Source: Monarcha castaneiventris obscurior
Lineage: Eukaryota > Chordata > Aves > Passeriformes > Monarchidae
DNA length: 64,000 nucleotides
Direction of reading: 5' to 3'
Assembly: GCA_026261815.1 (NCBI GenBank)
Contig: JAMPIT010000230.1
Coordinates: forward strand, 41,500,501-41,564,500
A program made the position numbers and the translations under genes. Below are positions 12,801 through 24,974 of the stretch, piece after piece (position 1 is the first letter of the stretch; each line of letters opens with the position of its first letter). The notes beneath the pieces are model-generated. The model was not told the origin of the DNA, ran no database searches, and was given only the letters and a program-made list of their open reading frames with translations.

Positions 12801-15800
12801 GTATATACATATAGTTCTTATGTATTTCAAAGAATGAGAACTTACTTCTGAGTCAGGATGTAAGTTTTCAAGGTTAAGTTATTCTAATAAAAATGGTTCG
12901 ATACACCAGGTTCACAAAAAAGATTTGAAGGACAGTGTGAGCAACGTAGCCTCATATTTTCCATATGAAGCTGTTTAACAAAATGAAGCTGTTAAACAAA
13001 ATTGAGACATCTTTCAGTTTGAAATTTCTATAATCTCTCCGCAATTATGGGATAGACAGATAATCGATTGGAATTCTGATTTTTTACTTACACTGAAAAT
13101 CCACCCTGATCCTTGTTTTCACTGAAATATTTGGTGTTAAAATAATTTGGATCTCCTTTAGATAGGAATGCCTAGAACAGGATTTTCTACTAATATATGC
13201 AACAGAATGGGGAAACAATGTTTACAGGTGTCCCTTGAGTCTCAATCAAGGCATTAGCAATGGTTATTGTAATAACAAAGGAAGGTGCATCCCCTCTTGG
13301 CAAATTCCTGTTGTTTGCTTATCTCATGTGCAGCTCTCTGGTGTTTTATTTGAAGAACATTTATTGATTGTTCCTCATTAACAATCATGTTGCACTGAAT
13401 GAAAAGAGCCAAGTCATGTTTGATATACTGCCCTCAAACCCTTAGGCTTAGCACATCCATCCTGGTTCCATTTTTTCCTTGACTGCTTCTATTCATTAGT
13501 TTTAATGGACACTTTGAAAACTGCATGATTAGGAACTGATTGTGTTTAACTATTTTCTTTTTCTTTTCTTTTTTTTTAATGAGGGAAGAGGTGTTATGTT
13601 GTAGGAACATACCAGCTCATTCAATTTGGCACATCCAACACTTAGATATGGGAATATCTAATCTGATGCAATCTTACTGAGAATGGCAAATATGTTGGAT
13701 GAGAGTACAGGAGGTTCCCTAGAGAACAACTGCTAGCATAACTTTGCTTATGACTGACTTTTGTCCTAAAACAAAAGATCTTATTGTTCCATTTTAAGCT
13801 AGCTGGATTAGCAGTGTGCTGTTCTCTTTTTTTCCCCCTTTGTTAGAGCTAGATTGGCTCTTGATGATTCTGATTAAATTCCCCTTTTTACAAGAATAAC
13901 ACAGACCAATTTGTGTTCGTCTCTCCTGTTTGGAACTATATACCAAACCAATTTTTTTACTAAAGCTTCTGTTTTCACACATCTTGCTATTCTACAATTC
14001 TAGATGCTATTGAATTTCCAGACAGAGTAAACAGACATGTTAGATTTATCTTTTATCATTATTAGTGTGCAGAACTGTCTCACAATCCCTTTTGTGCATG
14101 TCATCTCTAAGCCTTAAATCTTCATCTCTTCAACTTATCCATAAGGATAATCCTGAACGACTTTAATTATTTTTGACATCATTCACATTTTGCTCCTGCC
14201 AGAAAAGGTATTGATAATTCTGGGGTTCAACATAATACTTTTTATCTGATTGTATCTATTCCTGAACCATACATCTATCCTTCTGCTTCATCATATTTAG
14301 CAGAATATTGGCTACATAATTAAAAAGGAGAACAAGACAAGTTGTAAGGCTACTTGATAACTGTATAAACAAACTGTGACTCCAAGAAGTGACATTTTAA
14401 CAATCATCAGCTAATTGAACTTAAACTTATAAATAATTGGGAATGTGTGACCTCTGTTTGAAGAATGTAGTCCTGCTCCTTCAGTGTAACCATAATTCTG
14501 CTGTCTTGAGTCATTAATTCCCAAGCTGCCTGTTTCTCTCCGGATGGCGATGCGCTGCACATGCATCACGCAGCACTGACACAAACACAGTTTATTAAGC
14601 CACTTTCATCTCTGGTGAAAGTAAATGCTACTGCTGATGCCTGCTGCAAAGTCATCTATATCAGCTGAAAAAGTTCTGCTATTGTTGTCATATTATAGGC
14701 CATAATCCTTCAGAGCTCTGGAAAAAGAAAACAGTGCCAGCTACTGGTTGAATTGAAAAACAGATTATTTTTGGGGTGCCTAATATGCATTTTGGCATTT
14801 TGTGATTTCATCCTCAGCAAAGCCTATTCTACAGCAATAAAATTTAAATACATATTTCCATCTCCTTGGCAACTAATGCACAGATTTATATCAAAATTCT
14901 GCCTGAACAGGAGTCAGGTGTGGCTAGATGCCCTACATCCCATGCCAAGTCAATTCTTTGTTCCCAAACCATTAAGCAGATACATCTTGTGGAATGATTA
15001 TTCTCTCTAGCTGAAAACTGATTTCATTTTTCTCTCCACTGTCAGGTGATTTCTTTCTTACTTTATTTTTAGTCGAAAGTGCAGAAGGGACAGGGGATAC
15101 CTGACAATGGACAGGGTAGTGAGATTTTGTCCAAACATCCATTTCTGAGCAGGCAGTTTCTTTGTATATGACCTTAGCATGCATTTCAGTGAGCAAATTC
15201 AACACCAGCTGAATTTCCCCTCACCCATAAAAAACTGTCCTTCAGGGGCTCAGCTTAGTTTTCCAAGAAATGTTCTAGCCTTAAAAATTGTGGGAGAGGC
15301 TCAAGAATGTGACCTCAGTGTCACAGGACACCTCATTGTGGACAAGCCTTTTAGGTGGTTGATCTCTTGCTCCATTTTGGGATGTTCTGAAGCACTCCCA
15401 GTTTGCACTGGGACCCCACTTGCAGCCTCCCCACAGCCCATGCAGGTGCTTTCCAACAGACACATACATGTGTGCATTTTACTCCCTAGACTTTACAGGA
15501 AGGTTTCCTGGCTCACTGCTCTCACCAAGTGGTGTTTGTCTTTCTCACTTCAACAAGATCTCACCTCTGGGAGTCACAGCTATTTCCAGTTTCCATCCCT
15601 CTTTGTATTCCCAAGTTACCAGAGGCTATGAGCTCCTTTCACAAGAGCCAGACCCCTCAGAATCAGGATCTCACAGCAGACACTGCAGGGTGGCTGTGAC
15701 TCGGTGTTCTTGGTTTGTGCTTGTTTGGAGTTGAATGCTTCCAGCAGCCACCAAGGTGCCCAGCATCTCCTGGGAGCCAGAGCCCTGAGCCAAGAGAACC

Positions 15801-16050
15801 GAGCCATGATCCACTGCTCATCACACATTAAGAACCAGCTATCAAGGTTCTCCCAACCCCATCTATTGTTCTACATTTTGGAAGCCAGTGAGAAAAGTGG
15901 TTCTGGCACACCTGAGATAATGTGTGCTGATGTAGCCTCTTCTCTAGGACCCTACAGCTCGTTTTTAGATGTCAGCTAAAATGTACAACTGAGACAACTC
16001 AAAAACTGATTCCAGGGTCTGCATAATGGGCTTTATCTCTTCCTAAATTT

Positions 16051-16097
16051 GCAAATAGCCTGAAATTTGAGGGGGGGCTTTGAGCAAATAGCCCCCC
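16051..16097. other. G/C-rich hairpin with a repeated 10-mer
   Basis: GGGGGGCT (16072-16079) pairs exactly with AGCCCCCC (16090-16097) across a 10-base loop. One wobble pair and one A-T pair extend the stem. The second arm includes part of a 10-mer, GCAAATAGCC, that is also present at 16051-16060, 33 bases upstream. The arms could arise from a local copy plus homopolymer expansion. No role is evident. Confidence 0.8.
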
Positions 16098-16396
16098 TTA
16101 CTGAGATGCTTAGAAACAAAAGGCACAAAATGAAGCACTGAAAAAAATGGAGTACAATATCCATAAAATCAGAATTTCTCTCAAAATAAGCAATAATAAT
16201 GATGATTATTCTTCCTGCTTAGTCCAATAGTCATATATTTTAAAGTAATGTAACTCTGTCCCACAAATGTTGTAATATTTAGGTACTTTGCAACAGAGCT
16301 TGAGTCGTGCCACCACTGAACTATTACAGTCAAGGCTGTAATTCATGTCTATGGTGAGGAATTTGAGTGTTTGTGAGTATTTGGAAATCAGAGTTT

Positions 16397-16401
16397 GACT
16401 T
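16397..16401. repeat. Target-site duplication, left copy (GACTT)
   Basis: The five bases directly before the LTR, GACTT, are identical to the five bases directly after it at 17162-17166. This fixes the LTR ends to the base. Confidence 0.88.
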
Positions 16402-17161
16402 TGTGGTGGGTTGACCTTGGCTGGAAACCAGGGGCCCACCAAAGCTGCTTTATCACTCACCTCCTGAGCTGGACAGGGGAGAAAAAAATACAGCATAAGA
16501 CTTGAGGGTTGAGGTAAGGACAGGGAAAGATCGCTCACCAGTTACTGTCACAGGCAAAACAGACCTGGCTTGGGGAAATGAGTTTAATTTACTGGCAATC
16601 AAATCAGAGTAGGAACAGGAACAGACTGCTCTAGCATTAGTCCTGCACAGGGTCACAAGTCTTGCCAGCAAACCTGCTACAGCACAGGCATCCCCTGGCA
16701 TCACAGCATCCTTCAGCATTTACCTGCTCCGGTGTGGGTCCCTTCTTGGGCTGCAGGTGGGTCTCTGCTGCACAGTGGTCCTCCACAGGCTGCAGGGGAC
16801 AGCTGCCTCACCATGGTCTTCATCACAGGCTACAGGGAAATCTCTGTTCTGGCGCCTGGATCACCTCCAGCCCTGCCTTCTCCACTGACCTTTGTGTCTG
16901 CAGAGCTGTTTCACTCACACGCTCTCACTCCTCTCTTCTCTGGCTGTAGTTTCTGCTGTGCCATTTTTTCCCACCTTGAATGTGTTCTCCCAGAAGCACT
17001 GCCACTGTCCCTGATGGGTTCAGCCTTGGCCAGCAGTGGGTCTGTCTTGGAGCTGGCTGGCCTTGGCTCTGTCAGATAAAGGGGAAACCTCCAGCAGCTT
17101 CTCACAGAAACCCGCCCTGTGGACCTCCTCCTACCAAACCTTGCCATGCAAACCCAAGACA
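16402..17161. mobile_element. Solo LTR of an avian endogenous retrovirus
   Basis: The element begins TGTGGTGGGTTGACC and ends AACCCAAGACA, giving the TG...CA ends of a retroviral LTR. It is flanked by a perfect 5-bp target duplication, GACTT. The length of 760 bp, absence of gag/pol/env, and matching flanks mean the provirus recombined down to one LTR. From memory the sequence matches an abundant LTR family of songbird and related genomes; I cannot name the family securely. Within it are degenerate sub-repeats of about 39-40 bp, seen as GGCTGCAGG at 16749 and 16788 and GGCTACAGG at 16828. Many sites that I recall as CpG in this family are TG or CA here, suggesting an old copy. Orientation is unresolved. 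Minus is slightly favoured because an AGTAAA lies near that end. Five-base duplications are usual for ERVL-type integrases. Confidence 0.88.
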
Positions 17162-17166
17162 GACTT
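17162..17166. repeat. Target-site duplication, right copy (GACTT)
   Basis: Exact copy of the left flank of the solo LTR. The absence of any mismatch is consistent with simple insertion followed by LTR-LTR recombination, with no rearrangement at the site. Confidence 0.88.
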
Positions 17167-18637
17167 AGAAGAAGATAACCATCTCAGAGGAGCCAAATCC
17201 CTTGGCAGAACTGTTGAGCAACAGCGATGTGCTCAAATATCAGACTAAACAGAGGCCGACTGTCTGGAATCCCAGTCTCTGCCTGATTCTTCAAGACCCT
17301 GCTCATATCAGTATTTTGTGGAGGATACCCATTTGTCATCTCTGCAGACGCAGGTCCTCTCCTGACCTTTACAGAGCAAAGCTCACAGGCAGTGATGCAG
17401 TCCCCTGACACTGTTAATCTCTACAGCAGGCTGGAAGGTCTGCCGTGGGGACAGGCACCACTCACTCAGGTAGACCACTCATCACCCAGTGTCACCTTGG
17501 CTTCTTTCAAAATAAGAAACCAACCCCCCCAAGCAGTGCTTCATAGCAAAACTGACAACAAGTTTTTATTTATCTGTGCTGACTGTTACCAATTTTGACT
17601 GTCAGCAGCTTGGAGTGCTTCTGAGAATTGGTCTCTGCTTCACCAGTTGTCCAAAGCTGCCAGCTGTATGTTCTTCATGTAGACCATGCTGTACCATCAG
17701 ATAAAATGGCAATATTGCCTCCAAATAATGATCCATTTAGTGCTGTGTCCTGGTCAGGCCCATATCAAAGTATTTTGAAACTAATTTATACATGGTGAGT
17801 TTTTTATATGGGCGAAGGTGGCTCTACTGTAAATCTTGGGGTTGGTATCAGAGCACTAGAGCAAGCTTTGAAGCTTTTGTCTCTGAGTATTTCCTCCTCA
17901 GCCCAGGACAGTTTTTCCTATGGTCATGTGTAAACAGTAGCACACTGATGGATAAACAGTGTTCCTGCTGTGTCCTGTTTGGGAGCTGTAATTATTACTC
18001 AACAAATTACTGGGTACCCTGCTGAGACATTATTTAATGCTACCTCAGGTGCACAGGAACTGATTAATAGAATGCCCCTGTAAGCAGCCACTACATTTCA
18101 ATAGGATTTTATTGTTTTGTCTCCCCTCCATTGGGTATTTAGAGGACTTTTCCATTGCTTAACTATCCCATATCATAAGCATTTGCATCTAAGGCAGAGG
18201 GAGGAGATCTAGCCCTTCAAGGTCTGTCTGGGACCATGACTTGGCTTCTGTGAGAGTGTGCACCACTTCAATTAACATAGATCATGATTGATGGTTAGTT
18301 CTTAAGCTGATGTGACTGAAGGTTTTCCTCCCCATCTAACGCATACATTGGATTAGCAAAACCATTTAAGATGACTCTTGGTCACAAAGGAGAACAGTAA
18401 TCGGGGAACTTGAGCCTCCCAATCCAAATGAGTGTGTCTGAGGTGGATCTCACCCCTCACATGGCAGTCAGGATTGGGCTAATCAAGATGGGTTAATGGA
18501 AAGATGAGTTTGGGCTGCTTGTGAGTTAATCCACAGCAAAATTCTAAATTAGCTGTCTGGATACAGAGAGAATTAGGATCTTTTATAAACCTTTAAACTG
18601 TTCACGGATCATGTATTCTGCATTTTAAATCAGTCTC

Positions 18638-18645
18638 ATGCAAAT
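18638..18645 (+). promoter_or_regulatory. Perfect octamer motif ATGCAAAT
   Basis: ATGCAAAT is the consensus site for POU-domain factors. It lies in a stretch (18250-18720) that also contains TAATCC (OTX/bicoid-type) and several TAAT cores. A single 8-mer is expected by chance about once per 65 kb per strand, so on its own it proves nothing. Confidence 0.3.
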
Positions 18646-21600
18646 CAGCCTTACGGAAGGAGAAAGGGTTAGTTAGATCCTGATTTCTAACCTGCAGTTT
18701 TGCTTAAATTATGTTTTTCTGGCACTGATTTACAGACATGAAGTATAATTCTATAATCAGAACCTCAAATGGACTAAACAAACATGATTGCTATGGCTAG
18801 GGGAGTGCTGTAATTTGTATCTGCCTCCATTTATGCTGCAGTAAAGGAAGAACTATTTTGTTCTTTCATTTTGCTTTATTTGCTAGACTTCATTCTGCAG
18901 AGAAAGTAGATCTGCAGATAGCAAAAGATAGTTTGCAGCCCCATGAATATATTTTTGTTAAAACATAAACAAGTTCTTACTTTCAAAGTGGTCTTTAGTG
19001 TCCGGCTGCCAGACACTGAGACATCTAGTGGTTTTCATCAAAGTGTCTGTGGGCCTTGTTATGAATGCCTTGATGGTTTCTCAGCTCTAATTTCTCTCCC
19101 AGGTAACCAGCAGTGTTTCCTGGATAGATTACCTTAAGCTCCCTGGTCAGATGGGTACCAGCATTGTGTGCATGATGACTTCTCCATTTATGTCAGCCAC
19201 AAATGAAAATTAGCCGCACATACATGGGAAAACTAACGTGATGAGCAAGTCCTCTTTCTTCTTTTCCCTTGTGCTCCTTAAAGACCTTAATTAATCTCAG
19301 TGGAGAAAAAATAATAATCAACACTTAAACAATGAGTTTTTGCCTGAGACCCTGGGCAGTGGTTTTTAAACAGCTCATGGTGGCTTAGTCATGTGCAACT
19401 CACTTGAACTGAAGTGAGTGCTGCATGCCTGAAACTAGGCAAAGCAGTTTGAAAATTGTACATACAGCAGTGTATAAAAATTAAGTGTGAATGCTGTCTG
19501 CTTTCAGGTAGTTTTTCATCCCACATCTTGTACATGAAGAGGCACCAGTTCTGCTGACATCTTTATGTGGAAAGAGGGAATTACAGTTTTCCCGCTGTCA
19601 CCTTCCCAGACAAAACACAAAGCTGGTAGTGTCTGTGAAAACTCTCACATCTTATTCAGTATCTTTTCCTTTGTCTATTTTTCTTTAGTCTACCTATAAA
19701 GTCTTCTAACTCTAAAAGAGTAGTGTTGTAAGTTTTTTAATTTCTTGGGTGCCTAAAGGGTAAGTGGCTGCACTTAATGTGGCCTCAAAGTACTGTTTAA
19801 TTTGCGTCCTGTTACTTTGCCCTAGAGAACTATGGATTTCAGCAGCTGAATCTCATTTAGACTGCCAGTGTAGGCTAAGTCAGCATTTTTGTTTAGATTA
19901 GAGTGATACTTTTGAAGTGAATCTCCTTCCTGTCCCCGATTACTGCACTTTGGTTCACATCAGGGAGCTTTCTCAGCATGCAGCAGTTTGATCCCTGTGG
20001 ATGAAACTAGGCTGAAGTCCTCACCCTCGGAGGAGGACACTGTTGTACCCCAGCTGCTGATGCAGGCTAAAGGTCATCAGAAGAAGCCCCCTGAAATGCA
20101 TACAGTGTGGGTGTTGGGTCCTCAGCAGCTCCAGCTGCACTCCAGAGCTTCACAGAGGTTGCTCTGCACTGTTTGCCAGCGTGGATGTTGGTGTTTGTTT
20201 CTGGAGTCCTCTGCTGCTCTGAGTCACATTGGGCTGTGTGTGCTCTCTGCTCTGAGTCAGCATTTCTGGGTGAGCCAGGTGACTCCACACAAGTCAGTCT
20301 CTAACTTCATGTCTGCACCAAACCCATTATCATTCCCTAGCAAGAACACTGCTGCTGTGAGATTTACTACGTATGTATGCATAAGGTGAAATGCAGATTA
20401 CAAATTTTTCTTTCAAAGCAGGTTGACAAGATAATGAATGAGTGAATGTGCAGCGCTTACTGACACTGGATGCCTAATTCAGAAGTCATCCTGCCCATGT
20501 TAAAGTCATAATTACCACTAAGTGAGAAAAATATCCGTTTAGCCCATGCTACATTTATTTTAAGTTGCTTAATTCTCAGTTTTCATGTGCTATCAGATTT
20601 TGAGTCCCCTATAGTCAGGTGTCATTACTTCAGAAGGTTTGGTCAGAAGAACCAAATCACGACATTTTCAATATCCCTCTTGGTACAGTACTTCAAATCC
20701 TTTTGCCCATGATAGGAAATGCAGTACGACTAACTTGGTAAATGCTTGGAATAATTGAATAAAATCCTGTTTTGAGTGCAGAATACAGAGGTTCAAAGCA
20801 AATGGTTCCAAATCCAGAGATCAAAACAGAAATGCTACATAATGGGTGTTGAAGAAGCAGGGAAAAAAAATTTCCTTTCATTGTGGTGAAATGCTGGGTT
20901 CTTTCAGCTTCCCTTGCAGCCATTCTAATTTTTTTCATCACTCTATGTTTTAAACCACAATTTAGATTTAATACTATGCCAAATGAGATAATTTATCTTC
21001 GTCTGACTGCATATTTCTACTTAATCTACTTAACAGATTTCTACTAGCTCTGTCAACCACAAACACAACTCTACCCTTACACAGATTTGTTTCAGTGCTT
21101 GTGGCTGTGTGATTACCTCTCCCATCTTTGCTTCTGTAAGCTTTCTTTCATGCATAATGGCTTACAGCTCAGTTGTGACTTCTCAAAAAAAAAAAGAAAT
21201 GTTTTGTATGCATGTGGTTATGCTGTTGGGAATATAACATCCCTTGTTAATCAGGAAATGCATTTGGAGTATGCAGCAAAACTGCTACCCTGTCATACTT
21301 TTCACTGGTACTGTATTTAAGTCCCTTGCAACATGGAGTGTGCAGTTCTCAGTTATCTTTTTGTGCTACAAATAAACAAGCATAGTATTTTGCATATTCT
21401 CAAGTTGTGTAAACAGTTGTGAAATTGATTGCTCAGGCAGGCCCTGTGTTCTCCAGCCTTGCTCCCACTCAGCATGCGTTTAACATTGCACCTCTGGAAG
21501 TGGTTCCAGCTGGTCTTAATCTTATTCCACGTCTCTCATGGGCACTTCAAACTATTTATGCTGGTATCTACACTAGTAAATTAACCGTTCCCGAGAACAG

Positions 21601-24600
21601 TCCTGAGAGCTGATGCCAACTGGCAGGAATCAGTGGGCTGCTGAGGTTTACTGACATCCCTAGGCTGGAAAACTCTCCCAGCCTGCACAAGAGGGTGGCT
21701 GGGTCCCTACTGCACTTGGCAGCAGTTCGGTGGCCCCGCTGGAGCAGCACCAGTACTATTCCTGAGAACCCTTTTGCTTTTGGATAACGTGGACAGCTGC
21801 AACCCAGGAACTGGAGGTCTTCCCAAGTCTTACTTAATTAACACAGGCATAGCTTTATTCAAGGCTTGTGTGCTGTCTTCCAAGGAAGTTAGTAAGTAAA
21901 AGTCAGATTTGCAATTTAAGATTCATGTTTTTCTCAGATGGTGAGATTTCACAGCACTTCTGAAAGAAACATTTAAAATTATTCATACTGCCTGGTTGTC
22001 ATGTAAGTGAAAAAGTGCTAATGGTGTAAAGGGTTTAGAAGTGAGATGAGGTTTTGCATGGCTGTTCTGTGGAGCACTCTAGTACTGAGCAAAATCAGAC
22101 ACGTTACACTTGGAGATCAACATCAGTGCTGTGTCATAGAAAATGGGTATGGAATTACTCCTCTTAGTTAACTTATAGTCCCAATTTCTGTGATAACAAA
22201 CTATGCTATGACCCAGCATGAAAGACACAGAAAAATTTCTGTCTTTGTTCCAGAGTCAGGGAATGAAGAGAAACGAACATATAGCAAACCTCACTGATTT
22301 CTGTTAGGGAGCTCTGTTTGCTGTTTTCTATTGCAGTGTTATGATCGACTTCGACATTGAATTAATGTATGGTAAGAGATCTCCACGTAACTATTTATGT
22401 CTCTTGGATGGGGAGTTCGCACGAGATAACGAGAAAAGAGTTGCTTTCACTCAGTTTCCTTGAGTAATGGTTTTAGTTGCCAAATAATTTTTATGTTCAG
22501 TAGATAAAGGGAAAAAAAGCTTTTAAACATTAATCAGGGTATATGGCAAATAGTTCTCCCTTTCAACTCTTTTAACCCAGTGCATGTTTCAGAAATAGAT
22601 TCCATTGATAAAATAGTACTTAGCAAGTGAGAAAGTTCTGACTTGTTTATTTTTTTTTCAATGATGTATTGTAATAAGGCTTATTCCTGTTTGAAGTTAA
22701 TATATGTCAACTGATATTTATTTAACCTGGGCAAAAGAATTGCAAGAACAGCAATAGATCGTATTCTGTCGTGTCGCATTTTTGGTCCTCTGAAATAGAT
22801 GGTAACAGGAGCTGGTAGTGGTTTTTGCTGAATAAAGAAAAAAAGAAAGCTGATCTGATCAGTTACTGACTAGCTCATCTCTTTTGGATGTTGTCACTCA
22901 TGTCACCTGTTCTTCATCTTTCCATCATAAACAAGATCAGCTGAGAAAAGTGAAGAATTTTTCTGCAATGAAGTAAAAGTGAGGAGATCGTTAATGCTCT
23001 GGTGTTAAACATCATCTCGATAGGGAGCTTCTGTCTCAGTTCAAGATAATAGACAATGAAGCTCTAAGACAGGAGCAATTTAAATTACATTTTAATCAAC
23101 TCTCAGGAGGGAAGGCAGCATTATGTGAAACTGTTAATAGAAAAACAGCAATATTTCCTACTCTATCATTTGTGTGCATTATGCCTGAGCAATCCGATGA
23201 ATTAACAGATTATCTCCTGATTCAGTCAAACACTCTTCTGTGACGCTTTAAAAAAAAATCCCATCCTACCTTCATGACACTCTTTCAGAACAATAACATC
23301 AGATAATGAGAGTCTCTTATCTAATTTCATTGCATTTAAAGTCTGAGTGGTGAAGGCAGTGTGAATGTAAGAAGCAATGTTGTTCTCACTGCAGTATTTT
23401 GATTTTAATGGAAATATTCTTTTCTTCCTTAGAGTTCTATGCACCCTGTCACTGTTGCTGGAACAACCTATAATCTGTGTAATAAATGATAGAGATTTAG
23501 CCTAGAGTCCAATGAGTGGGCTGTATTTTCATACAGCTTGTTCTTCTTCCAGAAGGCAAACTCAATCATCAAAATGTACCAACTGTAACAATTATTTAGT
23601 GTGAGGTATCACTGACAGAGATGAAATGGCAAGTGTGCTGTGCTAATCCCACTTCCCAGGCTGGAAATGGAAACTGCTGATTAAGAGCAGCAAATCAATT
23701 TGCTAACTATAGTTCTAAAAATAAGGTCTGCTGCAAATAGAAAATTAATGGGAAATGGATAATATTGAATGGATTGGTCAATGGAAATGTAAGAGAAGAC
23801 AAATGATGTGTAACTTTACTTTTCCCTTGGCTAATCAACTTCATGCCTGTATGTAACCAATGAAAGGAGAGGGAGAGAACACATTAGTAAAAATTAACCA
23901 ACCACACTGAACACTGCTCCTTCACAACCCTGAGGAATTAGTGCAGGAAAGAGGAAAAATGTTTTACATGAAAAAAGCTTGTATTTCCCAGAGTCTTGAT
24001 TTAGCTGAAATAGATCCACTGTGTGCTTTATATTATCCCTGAATCCACCAAGGAGATACTGAGAAAGGGCAAAAATGGAGGTGGGGGCATTACTGGAGGG
24101 AGAAGGAGTAATGTCTAAGGAACTTGCACTGGGCTAGAGGAAATATTAGATTTTAAGTGCTCATTGCCATTATCAGGTTTGACTTGTGATGGTGACCATG
24201 GTCATGTCACTGATTTGGGATTACTCAGAGTGAAACAAAGTGAAGACCTTTGCCTCTTAAGACTGGGCAGTGTTAGTGAAATTTGGAGGAAACAAAGCAA
24301 AAGTAGAGCTCCACAGCTCGGAGATGCAGTTGTGCTGCGACCCAGATTAATCTGAATACCTGCAGTTGTGCTGTCTTTTGAATTCCCTCCTTCTAGAGGA
24401 AAAACGTGTGGGTGATTCATGACCTCTTCTGGGAGTCACACAAATATGTCTGCATGAGGCTCCAGTACTGAACTTGGGCTCTTTGGGAACACATATCCCT
24501 ATGTTGCTCTATGTCATGTCTTGGTTCCTGATATGAAAATCACAGCAGTGTTTCTCATTCTTCTCAAGCCAAGCATGGGGTGGTGGAGAGTCTGGAGAGA

Positions 24601-24927
24601 ATCTAGTCTTTTTGGTGCAAAGGTCTGTATTTCAGATAGTTTTCTTTCATAACAATGGGGGTTTTGAACATATTTTTAATAGGAAATACTGTTTTAATAA
24701 GTGGACATGTACTAATCACTCTAAAACTGAAAACACTGATAACATTCTGATTTTTGACAAAATGGGGGAATCTGGTGGATGTTTGTCTTCAAGAAAATCA
24801 AAAGTAAATTCTTCTTTTTGTGATGTTTGACGATGCCCAAAATCTAGTTGCTTTTTTACTTTTAGAATTAAAACAAACAAAGCACAAAAAAACATTTCAT
24901 GCAGAGACAATTCAAAGCCAATCCCTA

Positions 24928-24974
24928 AGTTCTTTCAGGAATTATTTGCCAGTTTCTTTCAGGAACTATTTGCC
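24928..24974. repeat. Imperfect 24-bp tandem duplication
   Basis: A unit reading AGTTTCTTTCAGGAACTATT followed by TGCC is present twice in succession. The first copy is one T shorter and differs at one further base. A third partial unit (AGCTTCT) follows. It is local slippage or duplication with no coding frame of interest. Confidence 0.85.

Larger units (their letters stand above)
1..16401 (+). other. Intronic or upstream sequence, no gene recognised
   Basis: Mixed AT-leaning sequence with stop codons scattered in every frame. The longest open frames (1962-2402, 3525-3926 and 15179-15631 on +, 3453-3812 on -) overlap others on the opposite strand. They show no recognisable domain or family resemblance, so I treat them as chance. 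Its position before the TMEM108 exon on the same strand makes this part of a TMEM108 intron the simplest reading. A small perfect hairpin (3775-3802), a G/C-rich hairpin (16072-16097) and a duplicated 10-mer at 61-80 are listed separately. No CR1-type 3' end, tRNA or CpG island was found. Confidence 0.6.

Noticed and set aside
13399..13460. An ATG followed by Lys-Arg codons, with Tyr-Cys a few residues later, tested as the signal-peptide exon
   Set aside because: The residues do not form a hydrophobic core and there is no donor at the right place and phase. The resemblance is a few residues only.
15179..15631. A 150-codon + frame
   Set aside because: No motif or family recognised, and other frames overlap it on both strands. 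It looks like a chance open frame in unique intron.
16453..17147. Open frames on both strands inside the LTR
   Set aside because: They lie within a non-coding LTR, overlap one another on both strands and show no retroviral gene motifs.
19535..19560. An ATG-AAG-AGG start tested as the TMEM108 first coding exon
   Set aside because: It runs into a stop after seven codons with no donor before it.
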